DNA of 64,000 bases from Acinetobacter sp. ANC 4558. Lineage in GTDB: Bacteria; Pseudomonadota; Gammaproteobacteria; Pseudomonadales; Moraxellaceae. Positions 47,444 through 54,133 of the stretch are shown here, piece by piece. How positions within the stretch are numbered: the first letter of the stretch is position 1; each line of letters begins with the position of its first letter. The position numbers and the translations under genes are program-made. The stretch is taken from contig NZ_NEGH01000009.1 of the NCBI RefSeq assembly GCF_002135375.1, positions 124,001-188,000 on the forward strand, read 5' to 3'. The notes under the pieces were generated by a model. That model saw nothing but the letters and a program-made list of their open reading frames with translations. It was not told the origin of the DNA and did not search any database.

Positions 47444-47920
47444 TTATCGACATGGTGCTAATTCAACAAAACTTCGATAATTATTGGTGGTGATGAATTT
47501 TTTTCTAGTCGTTTCAGATAAAATCAATTTTTTATCTGATCTCATACCTCGAACAGAATCCAAATCAACTGATATCCATGAATACCTAGAAGGTAAGTTT
47601 GCGTTAGAGTAAGCATCCCCACCAATAATTTTCTTATTTAATGCCCAAACAAACCATAACGAATCTTTTGGATCCCCAGACCAACCCATCTTTTTAGCCT
47701 CCTGACTAGTCACGTAATCAATTGGTAGTCGATCAGTCTTATCAAAAGTTCTTATAGTTCTTATTAAAGTTGATGTATCTCTAATAGGTGTTAAACCCTG
47801 CTGACCTAATAATTGATTCACTTTTTCAACTTCAGCCTCACATGAAATTTCCGCCAAGGCAGAACTTGAAATCATAAAAGTGCTGGTCGCACATAATACT
47901 AAAAGAGCTTTCTTAATCAT
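47444..47920 (-). CDS. Secreted barnase-like protein with altered catalytic residues
   Basis: 158 residues with a signal peptide (cleavage likely after ALA at 23). Residues 65-153 follow barnase closely: LPIDYVTSQEAKKMGW, IIGGDAYSN, W at 115, GMR at 125-127, then TTNNYRSF. Compared with barnase, the general base Glu73 is Ser117, general acid His102 is Asn147, Lys27 is Ser72 and Arg87 is Lys131; only Arg83 (Arg127) is kept. It is probably not an ordinary ribonuclease. No barstar-like inhibitor gene is adjacent. Two cysteines (27, 157) could pair outside the cytoplasm. Confidence 0.75.
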   Translation of the reverse strand: MIKKALLVLCATSTFMISSSALAEISCEAEVEKVNQLLGQQGLTPIRDTSTLIRTIRTFDKTDRLPIDYVTSQEAKKMGWSGDPKDSLWFVWALNKKIIGGDAYSNANLPSRYSWISVDLDSVRGMRSDKKLILSETTRKKFITTNNYRSFVELAPCR

Positions 47921-47988
47921 CGAATATTCACGCTAAAAGAAATCACTGTAATGTAACATTTTGAATATAAAAAGAAACCAACTAATTG

Positions 47989-48300
47989 CTAGCTTCTATT
48001 ATGAACCTTGTCTAAAAACAGATTATCCAGGACAAAAATACTCTCAACAAAAATATGCATTTCACACGGCGCATCATGAAGATTGAGGTAAGCTTCAATC
48101 ATGCTACTGTCTAAAGGTAAAGCAACACCAGTTTCATATGTACGTGATCGAGCAATCACATTAAAGGCGCTTAAAATCACATTGGCCACATAGCTATATT
48201 CAGGAGGTTCAGGAATCTTTACCCCTAACGCTTGGAGTTGTTTCTTTTGGTGTTCCGTCTTCCCGATGTCTGAGCTGTGCCATTGGTAGAGGGCTGTGAC
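47989..48300 (-). CDS. Tail assembly chaperone T-like extension (made by -1 frameshift)
   Basis: Open in the -1 frame relative to the upstream chaperone from the slippery site to a stop at 47989. It adds 103 residues, starting VTALYQWHSSDIGKTEHQ, to the first 143 residues, giving a 246-residue fusion like lambda gpG-T. No good independent start exists before a GTG at 48186. The Tyr/Trp-rich start and continuous open frame across the overlap argue that it is expressed only by frameshifting. It links tail tube protein to the tape measure during assembly. Confidence 0.85.
   Translation of the reverse strand, partial: VTALYQWHSSDIGKTEHQKKQLQALGVKIPEPPEYSYVANVILSAFNVIARSRTYETGVALPLDSSMIEAYLNLHDAPCEMHIFVESIFVLDNLFLDKVHNRS
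47999..48045. repeat. Direct repeat copy B (end of the chaperone T frame)
   Basis: The partner of 47364-47410. Here it forms the actual 3' end of the chaperone extension. The two copies bracket the barnase-like gene, consistent with a cassette insertion that rebuilt the end of the host gene. Confidence 0.9.
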
Positions 48301-48728
48301 TTTCCCAAGATATCAGCTTTAACCTGATCTGCTTCGTTTTGAATTTTCTCTGCATGTGACATCACAAAGCCCCAAATCGCAACACCAATATCACCCATAT
48401 TTAACAGCTTGGTTGCATTCTCTGCTGAATAGGTCTGTTCAATCTCTTGACCGTCTTCAATGAAAACAACACCTTTCCAGTCTTCTATCAAATGACAGGC
48501 TGTGGCTTCTAATAGTAACTCGTGATAAAGCTTATCTTCAGCACGTGCCATCGGTACATCATAACCCTTATGCGCGACTTGATTTTGCGCACGCTCTAAG
48601 GCCACACGATAAGGCTTGTAAGACTGTCCACGTATTTTAAACTCGGCAAGAATATTACCCTCTTCATCTTTATATTCTTTCCAAAGGGAAATATTTTCAC
48701 TCTTTTGAATTTCGACTTTTAATGCCAT
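48225..48728 (-). CDS. Tail assembly chaperone (G-like)
   Basis: A 167-residue protein placed between tail tube and tape measure genes, as lambda gpG. It is helical and acidic in the middle; the unshifted product ends with a basic Ser/Asn/Arg tail (SGRRNTKRNNSKR). Codons 142-143 form the slippery site. Most ribosomes should end at 48225, and a minority shift to give the longer fusion. It precedes the accessory insertion that separates it from the tape measure. Confidence 0.8.
   Translation of the reverse strand: MALKVEIQKSENISLWKEYKDEEGNILAEFKIRGQSYKPYRVALERAQNQVAHKGYDVPMARAEDKLYHELLLEATACHLIEDWKGVVFIEDGQEIEQTYSAENATKLLNMGDIGVAIWGFVMSHAEKIQNEADQVKADILGKSQPSTNGTAQTSGRRNTKRNNSKR
48300..48306 (-). 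promoter_or_regulatory. Programmed -1 ribosomal frameshift site GGGAAAG
   Basis: The minus strand reads TTG GGA AAG in the chaperone frame, so the heptamer G GGA AAG lies in correct register. It is identical to the lambda G-T slippery sequence. Slipping back one base continues into the T-like frame without a stop. Confidence 0.88.
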
Positions 48729-48745
48729 GGTTCTTTGATCCTAAA

Positions 48746-48766
48746 AATAAAGCCCTTTATCGGGCT
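48746..48766 (-). terminator. Intrinsic terminator before the chaperone gene
   Basis: Stem AGCCC/GGGCT with a 6-nt loop, then TTATTTTT on the minus strand. Short stem, moderate strength. Confidence 0.6.
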
Positions 48767-48767
48767 A

Positions 48768-48896
48768 TTAATTGAATATGCTTTTATAGGCAAAGCCTAA
48801 TGCACTGATTAGTGCTGATGTTCCAAAGAGAATCGCTGCAATTTTTGCTGCATTTGCAAGTGTAATTCCTGCTTGATCCACACCTTGCTCACTCAT
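48768..48896 (-). CDS. Small membrane protein, 42 aa
   Basis: MSEQGVDQAG then a hydrophobic segment (AAKIAAILFGTSALISALGF). Start at 48896 with GGTGGTG 3 nt upstream. It follows another small membrane gene, whose stop overlaps this ribosome site. Function unknown. Both are placed between tail tube and chaperone, where lambda has none, so they are probably accessory. Confidence 0.6.
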   Translation of the reverse strand: MSEQGVDQAGITLANAAKIAAILFGTSALISALGFAYKSIFN

Positions 48897-48898
48897 TT

Positions 48899-49024
48899 TC
48901 ACCACCAACGAATAGCGTCCATATATGAAGGAAAACGAATTAAAAGGATGCAAATAAAAATAATTAATGCTGCATGCCAAATCGTTTTACGAACCTCTTT
49001 AGGGGTAACTTTTACAATTTCCAC
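48899..49024 (-). CDS. Small membrane protein, 41 aa, GTG start
   Basis: GTG at 49024 follows AGGAG by 8 nt. The product begins MEIVKVTPKEVRKTIW, with one helix (HAALIIFICILLI) and a tryptophan-rich end (AIRWW). It is two bases from the next gene, whose ribosome site it overlaps, so the pair is probably translated together. No family recognised. Confidence 0.55.
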   Translation of the reverse strand: MEIVKVTPKEVRKTIWHAALIIFICILLIRFPSYMDAIRWW

Positions 49025-49112
49025 AGTAAACACTCCTAGAAACTTAAAGGTAAATCGGTTATCTTTGTCGGACATAAATGTTTTTCTGATCCTTATTTAA
49101 GTTTTGGAAATA

Positions 49113-49144
49113 AAAAAGCCCATGATTGCAGTCACGGGCTTTTT
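49113..49144 (-). terminator. Intrinsic terminator after the tail tube gene
   Basis: Stem AAAAAGCCC/GGGCTTTTT enclosing a smaller TGA/TCA pair. A/T arms on both sides make it potentially bidirectional. It lies 27 bp after the tail tube stop codon. Confidence 0.8.
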
Positions 49145-49170
49145 GCTTTTCTGTATTTCATATAAAGTTT

Positions 49171-50094
49171 TTACAGCTTCAAACGTGTAATTTTTGGTGA
49201 TACACGAATATGGTTAAAGTTCACATCCAATGTAATAGTGTCTTCACCGCCACCGTCTGGATGGTTCGCTTCTGATACTTCGAGTTTCGGAAATTCAAAG
49301 GCATATCCATTACCACCACCCTCATCTTCAATTGAAAACTCTAATGGCATTGTGTCGCGTGATTTAACATAGTCTAAGTACGATGCTGATTGCGCTGAGA
49401 ACATGTACTGCGTGTTGACTGTGATATCTACGATCTTTTCAAGGTACGTGGTCGCTGTGAGGCGTTTAGAACCAATACAGCGGATCGCTTCAAGATTATT
49501 ATTGATAGAAAGCTCAAGCGTCTGCATACATGCTTTCCCAATAACCGTTTCACCATTTACTTTTAAATCACCGACATTCAATGCTGAAATTAAGACATCT
49601 TCGGGTACAGGTAATGGGTTAATTACAGGACTGGTAGAACTTCTTTCAAAAATAGTCCCAACCATTCCAAAGTTCGCCGTGATCTTTCCTGTGGTTGCAA
49701 TGGATAAAGAGGCTTCACCGATACGGATACCACGATAAATAAAGATTTGTCCGATATCTTCAAATACTTTAACCAGGGTAAATGTCTTGCGAACATCTCC
49801 ACCAAATAAGAGTACGCCTTGATCATCCCATTCATTCATGGCAACGGCTGACCAAAAGTCATCAAATAGACCGACTGATAGTTCTACCTCTAAGCTACCT
49901 GTAATTTCTGCTTCAGTTGCAAGTCCACCTTGACGAAAGCGATTATCAGCAACACTAGATGAAGTCTCAGTTGTCACAGACTCTGAAAGTCCATCTGTCA
50001 CACGGCGGACGGTTTTCCATATGGGTGTATCAGGTAAGACCTCGGGTGTTTTTTCCTCTGCATAAAAGAGGCGGATTTTAGCTCCAGAACTCAT
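49171..50094 (-). CDS. Major tail tube protein
   Basis: A 307-residue beta-rich protein that forms the tail tube. LATEAEITGSLEVELSVGLFDDFW and LPVPEDVLISALNVGDLKVNG fit the Phage_tail_2-type tube family. A second half (from about residue 165) includes the repeated-looking LEAIRCIGSKRLTATTYLEKI. Position (upstream of chaperones and tape measure) fits lambda gpV. Length is greater than gpV (246), suggesting an extra C-terminal domain. Confidence 0.85.
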   Translation of the reverse strand: MSSGAKIRLFYAEEKTPEVLPDTPIWKTVRRVTDGLSESVTTETSSSVADNRFRQGGLATEAEITGSLEVELSVGLFDDFWSAVAMNEWDDQGVLLFGGDVRKTFTLVKVFEDIGQIFIYRGIRIGEASLSIATTGKITANFGMVGTIFERSSTSPVINPLPVPEDVLISALNVGDLKVNGETVIGKACMQTLELSINNNLEAIRCIGSKRLTATTYLEKIVDITVNTQYMFSAQSASYLDYVKSRDTMPLEFSIEDEGGGNGYAFEFPKLEVSEANHPDGGGEDTITLDVNFNHIRVSPKITRLKL

Positions 50095-50118
50095 TGAGCT
50101 CTCCTTAATTTAGACGTA

Positions 50119-50140
50119 AAAAAACCTCCTTTAAGGAGGT
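50119..50140 (-). terminator. Intrinsic terminator before the tail tube gene
   Basis: Stem ACCTCC/GGAGGT with a TTTAA loop, followed on the minus strand by TTTTTTT. The GGAGG falls well upstream of the next start, so it is not the ribosome site. Confidence 0.75.
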
Positions 50141-50162
50141 GGATGGGATTAGACTTACTTGA

Positions 50163-50288
50163 TTAAGTAATCAATTTAATAACTGCTGAAATAGCTACTA
50201 CTGCGCCTGCTAGGCTACCAACAACAAGAGATATTGATTTACCCCATGCCATGATAATGGCTACCTTTCCTGTATCTTTTTCGCTCAT
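50163..50288 (-). CDS. Small membrane protein, 41 aa
   Basis: Start at 50288, with GAGGG closely upstream. MSEKDTGKVAI then one helix (SISLVVGSLAGAVVAISAVI). It resembles the 42-aa protein at 48768-48896 in size, MSE start and single C-terminal helix, but the sequences are not clearly homologous. Downstream of the Rha-type gene. Unknown role. Confidence 0.55.
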   Translation of the reverse strand: MSEKDTGKVAIIMAWGKSISLVVGSLAGAVVAISAVIKLIT

Positions 50289-50335
50289 TTTTCCCTCTAT
50301 ACTGATATCGGGTTTAGTGTTACTATTGTTTAACT

Positions 50336-50746
50336 TCATTTATGTTTGTATTCCTTTGGGATATAAACAGCACAAGCCAAGAACTGCGAATTCTTGGCTT
50401 TTTGCTTTTTGTGGGTATGAAAACCACACAGACATGCATCAATAAATGATTCTTTAATTGCATCAGCTTTTTCGCCATTAAAACCAATCACAAGAAACAT
50501 AAAGCCACGCTCAGTCATTGTATAAAAACCAGTATTTCTTTTTGTGTTACCTATCTGTTTGTTTTCTAAGGTAAACGCAAAATTGCGTTCACGGAACTTT
50601 TGAGAGCACTTCATATTTTTAATTGCTCTAAGCACATCGGAATGACGCTTATTAAAAGCTTGCCCTACTGCGTAACTGGTTGTTGTAGGTTCACCATTAT
50701 CGGCTGTGACTACCGCTCTTAAATTTAACGTTGACATCATGTTCAT
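50336..50746 (-). CDS. Rha-family phage regulatory protein
   Basis: A 136-residue protein with a pRha domain: SYAVGQAFNKRHSDVLRAIKNM, CSQKFRERNF and TGFYTMTERGFMFLVIGFNGEKADAIKESFI. The C-terminal 30 residues (CGFHTHKKQKAKN to end) do not fit the family and may reflect a truncated or altered partner domain. Start at 50746 has AGAGGA 6 nt upstream. Rha genes usually lie in early regions; here it is flanked by terminators inside the tail module, which is unusual. Confidence 0.8.
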   Translation of the reverse strand: MNMMSTLNLRAVVTADNGEPTTTSYAVGQAFNKRHSDVLRAIKNMKCSQKFRERNFAFTLENKQIGNTKRNTGFYTMTERGFMFLVIGFNGEKADAIKESFIDACLCGFHTHKKQKAKNSQFLACAVYIPKEYKHK

Positions 50747-50860
50747 AAGATTTCCTCTTATACACATGTTCAAAATAAAAAACTGGCAGGCGTATGAACA
50801 TGAAAATACGCTTTTCAAACCGTCGTTCTAGCCAGTGCTTGCCATTTTTCAGGCATAAAA

Positions 50861-50883
50861 AAACCGCCCAAGGAGGACGGTTT
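50861..50883 (-). terminator. Intrinsic terminator after the tail terminator gene
   Basis: Imperfect 9-bp stem AAACCGTCC/GGGCGGTTT (one G-T pair), T tract on the minus strand. It lies between the tail terminator gene and the Rha gene. Confidence 0.7.
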
Positions 50884-50897
50884 AGAAAAAGAGTTGA

Positions 50898-51332
50898 TTA
50901 ATTAATTCGATATTCAAAAATCACATTAAACTGATAAAAGTCACCAGACTTACCCTGAAGAAAATCTCCTACCCTCCCCACATTGATCACGGAGCCTTGA
51001 AGTATTTCTAGGTGACTGATTTGCTTAAATTGCAAGTGTTCGATCCATGCATCAGCAAGCTTAGTTAATTCAACCGTGTCGTTATTTAAACGCTCAAAAC
51101 ACTGAATAATTAAATTACCAACTGTTCTTGTGCATGGTTTATTCCCAATACTGGCGATAAAAGACGGCGCATTTTGAATAGAAACCTCACACCATAAGCC
51201 ATGCTCTGGTGGTTCAAATGGCTGATCATTTCCCATCTTTTGATTTTGAGTAAAAATTAGAGACTGATCTAAGTAATCAAAGCTATCGATCAACGTCATA
51301 AAAGCTTGTCGAGCTTGCTCATGTGTCATCAT
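50898..51332 (-). CDS. Tail terminator-like protein
   Basis: A 144-residue protein in the slot of lambda gpU, between the gp10-like protein and the tail tube. LWCEVSIQNAPS and VGNLIIQCFERLNNDTVEL match phage tail-terminator patterns (DUF4128 type). It caps the tail tube. Start overlaps the upstream stop by 4 nt (ATGA). Confidence 0.65.
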   Translation of the reverse strand: MMTHEQARQAFMTLIDSFDYLDQSLIFTQNQKMGNDQPFEPPEHGLWCEVSIQNAPSFIASIGNKPCTRTVGNLIIQCFERLNNDTVELTKLADAWIEHLQFKQISHLEILQGSVINVGRVGDFLQGKSGDFYQFNVIFEYRIN

Positions 51333-51778
51333 TTGTATTTCTCTTTGATTAAAGTAAAGGTAACACCGTAAATACCTAAAGGTGCTTGTTTGGAGTAACC
51401 ATCTGCCGATTTAATGACAAAGCCTTTGCCTTTCACCCAACTACCTTTCTTCACAGGATTAGAATACCCGCCGTATTCCAATGTAGGTCCATACGGCGCA
51501 TTGTTTTGGATATAGACTGTTGAGTACGGTACAAGCTGAGCAAGAACAGATAAGCCTTTTGATAATGCACTCGAACCAGCTTTATCGCTGATGTTAGGAT
51601 CAAAGCCATGATCTTCAGTGTTGATACTTAAACGGTGATTTCCTTTAAATGCTCCTGAATCCACTGGTGATGCTTCAATCACACCCCGTAAGGCATCAAT
51701 GGCTATTTTCTTTTGTCGATCGCATAAGTCTTTTTCTATTTCTTTAATGAAATTGACAGGGTTATTTGTCCAAGCCAT
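51329..51778 (-). CDS. HK97 gp10-like head-tail joining protein
   Basis: A 149-residue protein of the head-tail connector set. Residues ASPVDSGAFKGNHRLS, YIQNNAPYGPTLEYGGYS and the glycine-rich end are standard for HK97 gp10-type proteins. Start at 51778 is supported by AGGG; the longer frame adds 13 residues without a ribosome site. Eleven bp after the preceding connector gene. Confidence 0.75.
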   Translation of the reverse strand: MAWTNNPVNFIKEIEKDLCDRQKKIAIDALRGVIEASPVDSGAFKGNHRLSINTEDHGFDPNISDKAGSSALSKGLSVLAQLVPYSTVYIQNNAPYGPTLEYGGYSNPVKKGSWVKGKGFVIKSADGYSKQAPLGIYGVTFTLIKEKYK

Positions 51779-51789
51779 AAAGCCCTCAC

Positions 51790-52164
51790 TTACACTTTTC
51801 TTAGCTGTACTTTCCAAATGGTTTTGGCTGGATCTTGTCCTTTAAAAATCACTTTGAATCTGCCCTCTGTCGTTATCCACTCATCATTGATTAATGGTTC
51901 CGCCGTGACTTCATTTTGTAGCAAAGTGGCTTTTTTATCCGTTGCCAACACACCTAGATTCTGCACTTCATACTGGTTATAACTACCAAACAATACACCA
52001 CGACCTGAATACGTTAAGGCATCTTTATTTTCGTATTGACCCGTAATTCGATTGTACGTACCGCTATTGATAATTCGTTCACAGGTAAAGGAATACACGG
52101 CGTCAGAAAGCTTGTTGTCAAAAGCTTTGGCTAATTTACCTTGAATCTTATCTCGCAGTCCCAT
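51790..52164 (-). CDS. Putative head closure/connector protein
   Basis: A 124-residue protein, small beta-rich (YNRITGQYENKDALTYSGRG, WITTEGRFKVIFKGQDPAKT). Its place between the gp6-like connector and gp10-like protein, and a length near 120, fit a head-closure (stopper) protein. No direct family recognition. Confidence 0.55.
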   Translation of the reverse strand: MGLRDKIQGKLAKAFDNKLSDAVYSFTCERIINSGTYNRITGQYENKDALTYSGRGVLFGSYNQYEVQNLGVLATDKKATLLQNEVTAEPLINDEWITTEGRFKVIFKGQDPAKTIWKVQLRKV

Positions 52165-52165
52165 A

Positions 52166-52546
52166 TCACACCCGTGTTAAATAAATGCCATACGGCGTTT
52201 TAGGTTGATCCACTTCAATGGATGCAATCAAATCCAGTGCAATTTGCTCATAACTTGATATGGTCACACTACCATCTTGATATTCTTCTTCGGACTCTAC
52301 GCCGTCTGCCTTAACTTTTTCTTTCTTTAAGGCTTGGCTTTGACCGTTATAAATGGCTTTGGCTTGAATCCCTTTGATGATTTCACATGCAGCTACTTGA
52401 AGATCATATGGCACTGGATCAAAACTTTGACCTGCATTTTTCTTCATCCATGTATTTGCGAGTAAAACAAGACGAGCTTTATCACCATCATCGGCGAAAT
52501 CTGCCCCTAAAATCGCTTCTGCTTGTTCAATTGTGATAAAGCTCAT
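52166..52546 (-). CDS. Head-tail connector (gp6-like adaptor)
   Basis: A 126-residue helical protein: MSFITIEQAEAILGADF, LVLLANTWMKKN and YDLQVAACEIIKGIQ. This matches connector proteins of the gp6 type that attach under the portal. The start at 52546 has AAGGGA 8 nt upstream. It overlaps nothing and is followed by the closure protein with 1 bp between. Confidence 0.7.
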   Translation of the reverse strand: MSFITIEQAEAILGADFADDGDKARLVLLANTWMKKNAGQSFDPVPYDLQVAACEIIKGIQAKAIYNGQSQALKKEKVKADGVESEEEYQDGSVTISSYEQIALDLIASIEVDQPKTPYGIYLTRV

Positions 52547-52550
52547 GATG

Positions 52551-53138
52551 TTATCCCTTCGGAATGAGTGCCAATAATTCAGGCTTAGTTGAAGATGCTT
52601 TAAAGCCAATATTTTTATCAGCTAAAAATACTTTGATTTGCTCAATGGTCCAAGCTGAATAATCAATTGGTGTCACTTGATTTTCCTGTACCGCTTGTTC
52701 AGTCTCAACGGCGGTAGGTGCATCATTGGCAGACTGAGCACTATCAATAATGGCTTGCAATTCACCCACCTGAATGATCAACGCATCACGCTCACCAGTG
52801 ACTTTTTCCAAGTCAGCTTTAATACCAACAACTTCTTGTTCTAGCCGTGTACGATCCTTATATACTTCATCGTAAACATCTTGTGGCACAACGCCTTTAA
52901 GCTGTGCATGAGATTGTTCTTTTTCAGCTATTGAAATATTGGCAATTGAAGATTTTTCAACAATACCTCGCACTTCAGCAGTAACCCCTAATTCTGCATA
53001 AGCTGCTTTAATTTCAGGATAATCACCATAAATCACGACAGATGAGGCATTACTATCTGGACGCTCAAAGTATTTGGGATTCATGAATAATCCATCTTCA
53101 TTGATACCAGTGCTTTTCTTTGCATAAATAATTTTCAT
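52551..53138 (-). CDS. Coiled-coil protein with C-terminal SAP/HeH-like motif
   Basis: A 195-residue protein following the capsid gene. The N-terminal 60 residues are mixed. A heptad-rich helix lies at about 85-135 (DRTRLEQEVVGIKADLEKVT). The C-terminal 36 residues, WTIEQIKVFLADKNIGFKAS through LLALIPKG, look like a HeH/SAP helix-extended-loop-helix. Such modules occur on head-associated proteins. Function unknown; it may be a head-stabilising or connector helper. Confidence 0.6.
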   Translation of the reverse strand: MKIIYAKKSTGINEDGLFMNPKYFERPDSNASSVVIYGDYPEIKAAYAELGVTAEVRGIVEKSSIANISIAEKEQSHAQLKGVVPQDVYDEVYKDRTRLEQEVVGIKADLEKVTGERDALIIQVGELQAIIDSAQSANDAPTAVETEQAVQENQVTPIDYSAWTIEQIKVFLADKNIGFKASSTKPELLALIPKG

Positions 53139-53150
53139 TTTTTTCTCACA

Positions 53151-53171
53151 AAAAAAGGGCTATAAAGCCCT
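53151..53171 (-). terminator. Intrinsic terminator after the major capsid gene
   Basis: Stem AGGGCT/AGCCCT with an ATAA loop, T tract on the minus strand. It may give the capsid message a distinct 3' end. Confidence 0.75.
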
Positions 53172-53179
53172 AATCATTA

Positions 53180-54124
53180 TTATTTGCCAGAAAGATCAAG
53201 CAATGTACCAGCTGTCATTTTGTTGCTGGTTGCATGTTTCTTCCAATTTGCATCAGCACCAAGCAATGCAAGTTCTGGATTTGCACCTTTGGATGTATCC
53301 CAAGAATAACCGAGTAGATCAAGGTTAAACGTACCTTCAGCACGCATACCGATTGCCAAGTTTTCCTCATCATTGATGTCGTACGCACGAAAACCCGGTG
53401 CTTGAGACTCAGTGACTGTGACCGCACCTGCTTGTAAGCCAAACGCATCATCATCTTCAATCAAGTCAGTTACTAGAACTGGCTTGCCTAATGTCCCCGG
53501 TAATCCACCATAAATAACAATTTCAGATTCACCGTAAATCTGATTAGTTAGTGCTTCATCAACAATATCGAAATATGTATCTGAATTCATAACCCACAGT
53601 GAAATGCGCCCAAACTTGTCTCCAAATTTACGCATCCCCTTAGTAAGAGCTTTTCGACCATCAGTCGCAATACTTCCTTTTGCAACCATACTAGGATTGC
53701 TTGTGATTGCTGCTTTAAGCGCCGTCAAGCTGTATTGCAAGCGACCAGCAACCAATGCATCCGCCAAGTCGTAACCGATAATTTCTGCAAACTCCTCAGG
53801 AGAACGTGCACGGCGTTTAAACGCCTCTTCTGTAGAAGCATATGGACCATATTTAAATGGAATTTTTACACCAACAGATTCCCCTGCACTAATCTTTTTA
53901 TTGGTTACCTTTGCGGTCGAATTTACATTACGATGTTCAATGCTTCCGCCTACACGATAAAATGACTTCTGACTGAAATCACCCTGAATCACTTCATTTA
54001 CATAACGAATTGCACCATTAGATGCTTCGTTAAAAACATTTAAATTGTCTTGTAAGCGTTCTAAATACGCCGTTTGCGCCAATTGATTATAGATAATCAT
54101 GTCGCTATTTACAGTTGTAGTCAT
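53180..54124 (-). CDS. Major capsid protein
   Basis: A 314-residue shell protein. YVNEVIQGDFSQKSFYRVGG, YGPYASTEEAFKRRARSPEE and RKALTKGMRKFGDK are head-protein-like, and its position after the scaffold and before connectors fits the major capsid protein. The fold is probably HK97-type; I could not assign a named Pfam group. No N-terminal processing domain is fused. Confidence 0.8.
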   Translation of the reverse strand: MTTTVNSDMIIYNQLAQTAYLERLQDNLNVFNEASNGAIRYVNEVIQGDFSQKSFYRVGGSIEHRNVNSTAKVTNKKISAGESVGVKIPFKYGPYASTEEAFKRRARSPEEFAEIIGYDLADALVAGRLQYSLTALKAAITSNPSMVAKGSIATDGRKALTKGMRKFGDKFGRISLWVMNSDTYFDIVDEALTNQIYGESEIVIYGGLPGTLGKPVLVTDLIEDDDAFGLQAGAVTVTESQAPGFRAYDINDEENLAIGMRAEGTFNLDLLGYSWDTSKGANPELALLGADANWKKHATSNKMTAGTLLDLSGK

Positions 54125-54133
54125 GATGACTCC

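Noticed and set aside
47444..47920. Barnase/barstar toxin-antitoxin module
   Set aside because: No barstar-like gene lies next to it, the protein is exported, and catalytic residues are missing.
52551..53138. Head-maturation protease
   Set aside because: The protein after the capsid gene has a coiled-coil and a HeH/SAP-like end but no catalytic Ser/His pattern.
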